Assembly: GCF_000020565.1 (NCBI RefSeq)
Contig: NC_010830.1
Coordinates: forward strand, 1,778,001 to 1,842,000
Length of the DNA: 64,000 bases
Reading direction: 5' to 3'
Source: Candidatus Amoebophilus asiaticus 5a2
Lineage (GTDB): Bacteria > Bacteroidota > Bacteroidia > Cytophagales > Amoebophilaceae
Below the pieces are notes generated by a model, which worked only from the letters and a program-made list of their open reading frames with translations, was not told the origin of the DNA and made no database searches. The translations under genes and the position numbers were made by a program. Shown here piece after piece: positions 30,804 to 41,200 of this stretch (the first letter of the stretch is position 1; each line of letters begins with the position of its first letter).

Positions 30804-31790
30804 GACCTACTGCGAAAGAGGTAAAATAGAGTAGAATTTTAAATAAAATAAAGAAGGGAGCTTGGCTCTAGCGACATTATTTGTTAAAAAGCGTACTTGA
30901 AGTTTATAAGCCCGGATATAATGTTAAAGCGAAGGTTATATTTTTTCTGAAAATTCCTGTATACCTCTGCCATAATTTTAAATACCTTGATCTCTCTTAT
31001 CTTATGCTCTACCTTCATGCGTATGGAGGCTAGCTTTCTGTTATGGTCTTTTTGCTCTTTGGTTAATGGCCGCTTACGGCTCTTTTTGTAGGGTATCATT
31101 ACATTGCTCTGTAGCTTTTGCCAGCCTTGATAACCACTATCTGCCAGCTTTAAGCTTTCTTTAGGTAAGGGTTTTTCTCCTTTACGGATTTTAAAGTCAT
31201 GCACTCTTCCTTTATGTGATTTGGAGACAGACAGTATTCTCCCATCTTCTCTGATGACTATCTCTGTTTTTATGGTATGTCTCTTTTTCTTGCCTGAATA
31301 AGATTTCTTTTGCTTTTTACTAGGTCTTTGCGTAGGCTGTTCACTTACATCTGCTAATATGCGCAATACCTTGTCTGGGGTTAAAGTCCTATCTTTTTTA
31401 ATGCTAATTTTCTTAGCTAGTAAGGGCTCCATTTTTCTTAGCAAGCGGCATATGTTAGCGTTGTGTAAGTTAAATAAGTAGCCTAGAAATACATGGCTAA
31501 TATAGGTGCGGTAATATACCAAAACACAGAGCAGTTTATCCTCTAAGGTAGGTAAATGGCTCCGACGTCCATGGCGCAGCTTGCTCGCTTCTAACTTTTC
31601 AAAGACAGGCCTTACTTTTTGAACTAATTTATCAAATGTTTCTAGCCTCAATCCAGTTATTCTTCTAAAATTGTATGGGTACTTGCTTATTCTGGTGTAG
31701 GTTAAATGCATACTTATTCCTTTTAGTATATAACAAGGATTACATTTTAACCTTTTCTACTCTCTTTATCAACCTCTTTCGCAGTAGGTC
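30804..31790 (-). mobile_element. IS5-family (ISL2-like) insertion sequence, intact
   Basis: The 987-bp element is bounded by perfect 19-bp inverted repeats, GACCTACTGCGAAAGAGGT at 30804-30822 and its reverse complement at 31772-31790. A TA dinucleotide flanks both ends (30802-30803, 31791-31792). It carries one intact transposase gene and has inserted between the two toxin genes. Confidence 0.9.
30884..31711 (-). CDS. IS5-family (ISL2-like) DDE transposase
   Basis: A 275-residue transposase, intact from ATG at 31711 to stop. The N-terminal helix-turn-helix region is ITGLRLETFDKLVQKVRPVF. A basic linker (QPTQRPSKKQKKSYSGKKKR) follows, as in this subgroup. The DDE core follows, with VHDFKIRKGEKPLP, LADSGYQG and the C-terminal RMKVEHKIREIKVFKI carrying the catalytic glutamate. 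A Shine-Dalgarno-like AAAGGA precedes the start. Nothing suggests inactivation, so the element may still move. Confidence 0.9.
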   Translation of the reverse strand: MHLTYTRISKYPYNFRRITGLRLETFDKLVQKVRPVFEKLEASKLRHGRRSHLPTLEDKLLCVLVYYRTYISHVFLGYLFNLHNANICRLLRKMEPLLAKKISIKKDRTLTPDKVLRILADVSEQPTQRPSKKQKKSYSGKKKRHTIKTEIVIREDGRILSVSKSHKGRVHDFKIRKGEKPLPKESLKLADSGYQGWQKLQSNVMIPYKKSRKRPLTKEQKDHNRKLASIRMKVEHKIREIKVFKIMAEVYRNFQKKYNLRFNIISGLINFKYAF

Positions 31791-31792
31791 TA

Positions 31793-32233
31793 CTGAAGTT
31801 AGAGACCAGCAAGAAAATCTTGCTTCCATTGGAGACAACAGATTATTGTCCTGACACACCCCTAAAAGCATTATAGCAGTTCTTAAGGGTTAACAAATTA
31901 GTAGGCCTTCTTCATAATGGCCGGCCGCTTATGAAAAGAAATATAAAAAATTATTTCCGCTTATGCTTGTTTTATTCATAGGCGACTCTTAGAATTAGTA
32001 GACTACTTTGAAACTTAATAGCAACGTTAAATTTTTGATACTATGAAAAGTATAAAACTGCTATTAGCTTTAAAAGCTAACACTAAATTACAGGTTAGCA
32101 ATTTTCCTGCTACCCTCCTTCACTGCCGTGGTTCTCCCCCTCTTCCTAGCAAGCGTACCGCTTAGGTCCATGTAGAAAAGGTAATAAAGGAAAACCCTCA
32201 TCAACAAAATCAAAGCCTTAAAATAAGAAGATC
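31793..32233. other. Intergenic stretch before the TcA gene
   Basis: No gene or repeat recognised. The purine-rich AATAAGAAG just before the ATG at 32234 may act as a ribosome binding site. Two toxin genes originally joined in one operon could have been separated here by the REP/RAYT and IS insertions. Confidence 0.45.
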
Positions 32234-35200
32234 ATGGCAACAACCACCAATAATCAAAAAATAAACCTTGTAGTCGGCAAAGTTACCGATGGTAACAGCC
32301 TTCCCCTCCCAAATATTAAAGTTGAAATTTATGATATAGATATGCGAGATTGGCAACTTCTGGCAGATACTTATACCAATAGAGATGGTGCTTATGAATT
32401 GAGCTGGACATACGATCAACTGAGCGGAAAAGAGAAAAAAACAGCTGATATAGCAGTGAGAATATTAACACCAGTAAATAATATAGAGCTTTACAAGTCT
32501 TCTGTAGATGAAGTACGGTTCAACGCTGCTGAAAGGGAAGAAATCAATATCACTCTCGCCCAACCAATTCCGGTAGAAGTTATTGAGTATGATTTCTTAC
32601 TTAAAGAAGTTACTTCTTTAGCCGACAAAATCGACATTACTGAACTACAGGAAAGTAAAGACCAGCGGGATATAACCTTTCTTTCTAAAGAGTTAGAAGT
32701 TCCTGCCGAAAAGATAGTGTATTTGGTGGTGGCACATAAAATGGGGGAAATTTCAGAAATAGAGCCAGCATTCTTTTATGCTTTATTACGCAAAAATACG
32801 TTGCTGAAGAACCCATCCAGTCCGTTTTTCGGTACCCGATTTTCTATTGGAATACAAGATGATCCTCAAATTCTCTTATATGATGCTGCCTTAGCAAAAC
32901 CTGAAGCTATACAAGAAGATCTCAAAGCAGCTATAGCAGAAATGATAGTGGGTCCTAAATTAACTAATGAGAGTGCCGGCTATATAAAACAACTACAGAA
33001 ATATAGAGATCAGGCTGAGGAATATTATAAAAATCAACATCCTCAAAAAGCTATTGAGGTAATAAGTCGTTTTGTGACAGAAGGGAAATTACAGGAAATA
33101 GCAACCCTATTTAAAGAGAACCAAAACGATTTTAATACCTTTTTTGACAAGATTACTGATAGCTCTTTCTTCAATGTTGATTCAAAAGCTACCGATGCGA
33201 AAACCCATATCGCTTTGGGACAACTGTTTGGTTTTGGCAATGAAATTATTCCACAGATAATAAAGAAGTATAAAATTAAAAATCCAACAGACATTAGAAA
33301 GTTGGCTAAACTCAACACAGCTGACTGGATAAAAGAAATAGCAAAAATTAAGGGAGATACAGCAGATAAAGATTTGATCAACACTTATGCTTTATCTATA
33401 GTACAAAGATTTGAAAAGGTATTCCCTACCATTGCCTTTGCTGCTCAACTAGAAAGAGAAAAGAACCCTATTCTTAATAATCAAGATAAAATGGTTGCTT
33501 TTTTCAATAAGTACGAAGATTTCGACCTTACTAAAGATACCCTAGATCTGTACCTGAAAGCGAAAGAAATAGACAAGAAAGATGCTAATCTTATAGTAGA
33601 CGAATTGAAAAGAGTACAGCGAGTCTTTAAACTGGTTCCAAATTATAGTAAAACTTTAGCATTACTTCAAGAAAACATTCATTCTTCTCAGCACATTGCA
33701 GCCCTTGGTAAAACCCGTTTCATAGAAGAGTTCGCTCCCAAAGTCGGTATCGACGAGAGAGAAGCAACAGAAATCTATCATAAAGCAGAAGCCAAGCATA
33801 CAGCTGCCATGATTTTGGCGGGCCAATTACAGGATATCGCAGGAGTAGCTGATATAGCATCTTTCAACAAGGATGCTATTTCCAGAAAGCTAGCGTCAGT
33901 AAGTGATGACTTTCCTAACCTCAAAACACTCTTCAAACTTACCGATACCTGTGCCTGTGAACATTGCCGTTCGGTTTACAGCCCGGCTGCGTATCTAGTA
34001 GAATTATTACAGTCGCTAGACAAAAGGGCCGTAGTTGATCTGAACGCGCCCCAGGTATCTACTAATGCTAAAGATGTCTTATTTAATCGTAGGCCTGACC
34101 TAGGTGAGATTGATCTGAGTTGTGCAAATGCCAATACACCGGTAAAATATATTGATTTAGTATGCGAATTATTAGAAGAAGCCATAACTCCTGACCCAGG
34201 TATTGATTATACAGGCTTATTATCAGATGGCGCAGACCCCCTGAAAGGCAAAATCTCTACAGAGCTACTTAAAACTCTTACCAATAATGCCCTTACCAAT
34301 GCCAACATTCCGGTTACTGATAAGGCTGTGATTTATGAAACAGAGACAAACAACGATCCAGCAGATGTTTTGCCGCATTACGTGCGTGATTCCAAAGCCG
34401 TATGTAAAATTGTAAATAACGGTGCAAATACTTATAAAATATATCGACTCAGACAAACTTTATCCTCTGCCGAGGAGTTAGATGCAGCACCGGAATATGT
34501 GAATAAAGAAGCTTATAAAAAACTAAGCGAAAGTAAGTTTGCCTTTACCCTTCCGTTTGACTTATACCATACTGAGGCCAAGGCCTATTTCGACCGCTTT
34601 GGGGTAAATCGGGCAGAGATTATGAAGGCATTCCAAACAGCTGGAACTACCGTTCCTTCAACTCCCCCACTTACCCCTCTGACTAGGCTCATAATTCCGC
34701 CTGACGGATCCATTGCTGCAGAAAAATTAGGTTTAACAGATGCTGAAAGAACTCTTATTGTTTCTCCAAAACCAACCTTAGCTGACCAGCAAGAATATTG
34801 GAATGTGCCTGGCCCTGATAATGTAGTGGATTATATGAAGCAAGTGGATCACTTTCTTGATAAAACGGGAATTACCTATAAGGAACTAGAGTTATTACTA
34901 AAACTCAAGTTCATTGACCAGACCGGCACCCTATTCATCAAGCATAAGAATCTGAGTTGTGATACTGCAAAAAAAGAAATACCTAATCTGGATCTAGAAG
35001 CACTGGACAGAATCCATCGTTTCCTTCGCTTGCAAAAGAAAACCGGATGGAAATATGAAGTGCTGGATGAAATGATCAGCCAGCCTGCGTTAGGCAAAAA
35101 CAAATTAGATAATGATTGCTTGATAATGCTATCTCGGTTGAAAGAAATTTCTGAAAGGACTACAATCAATCTTGAAGAATTAATTGGCTTTTACGGGGAG

Positions 35201-38200
35201 ATTCCCTACATAATATTGGATGAAGAAAGCCCCAAACCTCTTTATCATCAGATCTTCCTTAACAAAGCTAAAAATGGATTTATTGAGGAAAAGCTATTAG
35301 TTGAAAATATCTTATCTAACGAAGCAGGAATTAAGAATCCAGCATCGAAACCTCCGGGATGGGCTCCAATAAAAATACAAGAGTTACAGACATCTATCTC
35401 AACTTGTTTGCAAATAAAAGAAAAAGAACTGTTCAATAAAGATTTACTGCTCTTACCTTCAGATGCAAATTTAACTTTTTCCAATCTGAGCTTTCTGTTT
35501 GCGGCCTCAAGGCTGATGAGTAAACTAAAGCTAAAAACAGAAGATTTTGTAATACTAACTAACTTATCGGAAATAAAGACTCCCGGAAAGAGCATTTCTG
35601 ATTCACCGCAGTATACACTCGATTTCATTCAATTAGTGGGTGATATCAAAAAGTCACCGCTAAAACCTGCTGATCTTGAATTTATGTTTCATCATAAAGC
35701 ACAAAATATATCAGCTCGGGTTATTAGTGATGAAAACGTTATAGAAATTCTGAAAAAACTTCAAAAAGAATATCAATCAAACTTCACCGACAATCAATCG
35801 CTCTTTGATGATAAATTATCAGCTGAAGAGCAGAAAGAAACTTTACAAAAAGAATTGACAAAGCTTATTGGTGTAAAAGAAGATGTAGACAGAGAAGAAG
35901 ATATAATCACAGAAGAAGATGTAAAAACCTTAATAGGGTTCATTGATAAGAATTGGAGTAGTAATGCAACCAAGGTAGAAGATGCAACCAAGGTAGAGGA
36001 ATTTATTGAAAAAAAGGTAAAGGAGTTTTTTAAAGAAGTAAATGATATTGTTGATAAGAAATTGGGTAAGTTATTAGATATCTCTCTGATTAAGCCGATT
36101 AAAGATAAAATCGAGGAAAAAGGTAAAATCAAGGAAATAGAAGATGCTGCAATTCCATATGTGAAAACATTACATTCTGTAAAAACCGCAAGAGAAACCC
36201 TAAATAAAGCACGTACTCCTGCAGAAATTGCTGTAGCACAAGCTGCGCTGACAGCAGCCGAAGATGAGCTAAATATAACTTTAACAAAATATAATATAGC
36301 CTCAAAAAACCTTTTACAGGCACTTTTAGATTCTCTTGCTCTATTTCAGCGTCTTATAGGTAAAAGAGATATTTTGGAGCAAATCATTACGAATAGTTTT
36401 AAAGCAGATATAGAGTTGGTAAAAATTGCCTTAAAGTATGCTCAGCTGAAAAAATTTGCTCCTGACGACGGTCTACTTGGTGATATTCTTATGGACGACT
36501 CTTTGATTGGTATAGATACAACACATGTTGTCCCCGTTTTACCAGCAATTACAAGTTCAGAATTTGATAAACAATTTGCAGCAATTCGCTTCCTCCATAA
36601 GTTTTTACCATTTGTACAAGCCTTTGGGCTTAATAACAGTGATTTAAAGTGGCATCTTCAATATAACAACGATGCAAATTGGTTAAAGTTAGATAGCATA
36701 CCCTACGATACCGATACCGGACAAACACCTGCTGATTTCCAACAATATATCAACTTTATCAAGTTATTAGATCTAAAAAAACAGCTTAGTCCTGTTCCTA
36801 ATCCTAGCGATGCAGAACATCTTATATCTTTTTATACGTTAGCCGACATGCTACGTAAAACAGCAAGTACAGTTACCCGCAGCCAGTTCCTTACTGTATT
36901 TTCTCTGCTTATAGGATATGAAAAAGCCGATATAGATGCTATAGATGCGCACTTGTTTGGAGGAGGGGACATAATATCACACTATCAAGAAGCGGACAAC
37001 TGGCACCGAGTGATAGCATGTGCTGAATATCTCCGAAAACTGAATTCGGATGTAGCCCAAATCAAACAGTACATACAGCCTACGCTTTCCACAGACGAAG
37101 TAGGAATACTCCGCGCTGCTTTAAAAGCGCGATACGATGAAGATACCTGGTTGGGAACCCTCAAGGAAATTATGGATGCTATTCGTCTTCAAAAACGAGA
37201 TGCATTGGTGGCTTACTTATTAGCTCGTAATCCTGATGCTCCTAACAAGCCTAAGTTCAAAGATGTGAATGATTTATATGATCATTTCTTGATAGATGTA
37301 GAAATGGAGGCCTGTATGCCATCTTCTCGTATTGTGCAGGCCCACAACAGCATACAACTGTTTGTACAACGTTGCCTGATGGGCCTTGAATCTAAGGCTA
37401 TTGTAAATGTGGATAAAGATCCTAACTGGAATCAGTGGAAATGGATGAAAAACTATCGGGTTTGGGAAGCTAATCGTAAAGTATTCCTATATCCGGAAAA
37501 CTGGTATGATGTTACGCTGACAGAAGGCAAGTCTTACCTGTTAACTGAGTTTATTAATGAGTTACAGCAAAATGAGCTCACAGAGAACACAGCCAATGAA
37601 GCATTTATAAAATATCTGGAGAAGCTAGATAACATTGCATTTCTAGAAGTAATGGCAAGCTGGTATCAGACTGATACCAAAGTGATGCATGTATTTGCTC
37701 GTACCAAAGGGGGCGATCCTGCTATCTACTACTACAGGAGATTCGAGCAAGAACGCTATTGGACACCTTGGGAGAAAGTGGAACTGGATATCACTGGAGA
37801 CCATTTATTGGCATTTATGCGTAACAATCGCCTGCATCTGGCATGGCCTATTTTCAGTGAAGGACCGGATCCAGGTCAAGGCGCTAAACTTCCTGACCAA
37901 CAAAGGACTGATGAGCAATCTATTGATAAACCAAGAAAAAAATTAAAAATACAGCTTGCTATTAGCGAATATTCTAATAAAAAATGGCAACCCAAAAAGG
38001 TATCCAAAGAAGGAATACTTACCCCTTCTATTGCTACAGCTAATGAAGAGGATTTAAATTTAAAAAGAGATAAGTACCATCTTTTATATCTACAACAATT
38101 TGATCAGATATTAATATTTAGCAATCTTGAGAAAATTGAAGATTATTATCAAAGAAATGGTGTATTCAACCTAACAGGCTGTAAAGGATATCCAGAATTG

Positions 38201-41200
38201 TTAGTTCAGGAAAAACTAGGTCATTTTCCCGATTTCTATCCTGATTTTAAAGGTATGGAGCTAAAGGCTCAGCGCTATAATGAAATCCCTTTCAGAGCTA
38301 CTGATGATTTAGTAGTCAAAAACGTAATTTCTATCTTCCAGAATCTCGAGCGTTCTTATGAAATTTTGGAAAAAACCCCCAATAAGTTCCGCATTACTTA
38401 TCCACACCAGCTAACCAATATTGATTTGCTTGTGCTAGCACTTAGAACCCTCTTGTCTTCTTTATTCAGAAAAACTAGGAGTAGTATAGAGGCACCACTA
38501 TTTAGGATAGATCAATTTAAAATGCCTTTAGGGACCTTACTCCCCTATTTTAAAGAAGACAGCAATCACGCTTATGTGATCATTCCTGGATTTTATAAAA
38601 AATTGCAAAAGGATCAGCAAGGCTATTCACTAACTGATGCCGTGAAGGGAACTGCTTCTGATATTTTCCCATTGATAAACGACATTAACAATTGGGTTAT
38701 GAAGTTTGTGGCCAATCTGCCATCTGATGCCAATGAAGCTATTCAAAAGTTAATGACCGATGCAGAATTTTGGGAAATATTGAAGAAAATGTCTAAATAT
38801 GAATCTTTTGATATTTTGTTTAATTTTTTAATTGGAAATACAAAGGACGGTGACACAAAATTCGATGAATTTCTGAACAAACTTAAAAACGAGGAAGGAC
38901 TGATATATGGAGAACAATTTAAAAATCTCTATCATCCTTTAGTTTGTTATTTGAGAACCATTCTCAATAAGGAAGGTATATCCGGATTGATGAAGCGAGA
39001 CACCCAACTGTTTAAAACCGTTTTTGATTTTGAAAAACATTATGATCCTAACAAGCAACTGATTCCTAAGACATTCCTGAAAAATAAAAATGGAAGTAGA
39101 TCGTTGTCATACCCTATTGAAGACCTAGATTTTACGATTGAGGGTAGTTATAGCGTCTATAACTGGGATTTATTCTTCCGTATTCCGCTCCACATTGCTA
39201 CCAGTCTTACCAAGAACCAACGGTTTGAGGAGGCGCTTGCCTGGTTCCATTATATATTCAATCCAACAGGCGCATTAAGCGGCAATGGTGTACAGAAATA
39301 TTGGGTTACCAAACCCTTCTACTTAAATCAAGATACAGACTACATTAACCAGCAGATCGATACTTTGTTAAGGCTAAGCAGCACCACAGAGTCAGACACT
39401 TCGGAAAGCAGTACCACAGAGCCAGACCCTCAGGAAATCAGAGATTTGGAATCTGCTATTGAAAAATGGAGGAATAAGCCATTCAGCCCCGACGTAATTG
39501 CATGGTCCAGGCCCGTAGCCTATCAAAAGGCTGTATTAATGAAGTATATTGATAACCTCACGGAATGGGGTGATCATTTGTTCCGGCAAGATACGATGGA
39601 ATCCATAGCGCAGGCTACACAGATGTATATACTGGCAGATAAACTCCTGGGTCCTAAACCAAGAATCATTCCCACTGCAGTAGAGCAACCGTATGAAACG
39701 TATAATCAGATAGAAAGGAAATTGGATACTTTTGGGAATGTCTTCATTGAATTGGAAAACATACTCCCCGACTTGTCTGTGCTTCCTGAAAAAGGAACAG
39801 AGCTTCCGGCCACACCAAGTTCATTACCTATTCCCTATTTCTGCGTTCCACAAAACGACAAATTGCTGGAGTATTGGGACCGCATTGAAGACCGACTGTT
39901 CAAAATTAGGCATTGCCAGAATATTGATGGTGTAGAACGTAGTCTTGCCTTATTCGCACCGCCTATTGATCCAGGTGTGCTGGTGCGGGCTACTGCTGCT
40001 GGTTTGGATATCACTTCGGTATTGACAGGCTTAAATGTTCCCACTCCATATTATCGCTTCAATGTATTTTCTCAAAAAGCCACCGAGTTAGCTCAGGAAG
40101 TCAGAGGATTAGGAAATTCGCTTTTACAAGCCCTGGAGAAAAAAGATGCCGAGGCTTTATCCCTATTAAGGAATGAGCTGGAGTTAAAAGTATTAAATGC
40201 TGTAAGAGACATTAAAGTTCTACAGATTAATGAAGCCAAAGAGCAGATAGAGGTACTGAAAAGGACGAAAATAGTTACCGAGGAACGGCATAAATATTAT
40301 GCTCAAATCCAAAAAATAATTGCAGGTGAACAGTTAAGTCTTAATCTCTTAGAATCAGCCCATGATAAACATCAAGCTGCTCAACAGATTAATATTGCCG
40401 CATCTCTGTTAGGTTACTTGCCAAATGTTACAATTGGTGTATCTGGCTTTGGAGGCTCACCCCATGTAAATACTCAGTGGGGAACACAGAATATTATAAG
40501 TGCGTTGCAGGCAATGGCAGGTTCAGAGGGCAACATGGCAAATATGTTCTCTTACCAAGCAGGCAGAGCCTCTACGTTAGCAGGTTATGGAAGGCGTTTT
40601 GATGATTGGAAACTCCAGGAGTGTCTAGCTCAAAAAGAAATAGATTCCATTGACAAGCAAATTGTTGCTGCAGAAATTAGAAAAGAAATAGCTGAAACTG
40701 ATTTGAGAAATCATGAATTACAAATAGATAATGCTAAGAAGACGGATGAATTCATGCATTCCAAATTTACCAATAAGGAATTGTATGACTGGATGATTGG
40801 GCAGATCAGCGCTGTATATTTCAAATCTTATCAATTAGCCTATGATGTTGCCAAAAAAGCAGAACGTAGCTATCGCTTTGAATTAGGCAATGACGACACA
40901 TTTATTTCCTATGGCTATTGGGACAGTTTGAAAAAAGGTCTGCAAAGTGCCGATCACTTGATACATGATATCAAACGAATGGAAATCAGCTATTTGGATA
41001 AAAACAAACGTGAGTATGAAATTACCAAGCATATTTCCCTTGCCCAATTAGATCCTTTGGCGTTAATAAGACTTCGTGCAACCGGAGTTTGTGATTTTGA
41101 AATTCCTGAGGTGCTATATGATATGGATCATCCAGGGCAATATTTCAGAAGAATTAAATTGGTTAGTATTAGTCTCCCCTGTATAGCAGGACCCTACACT

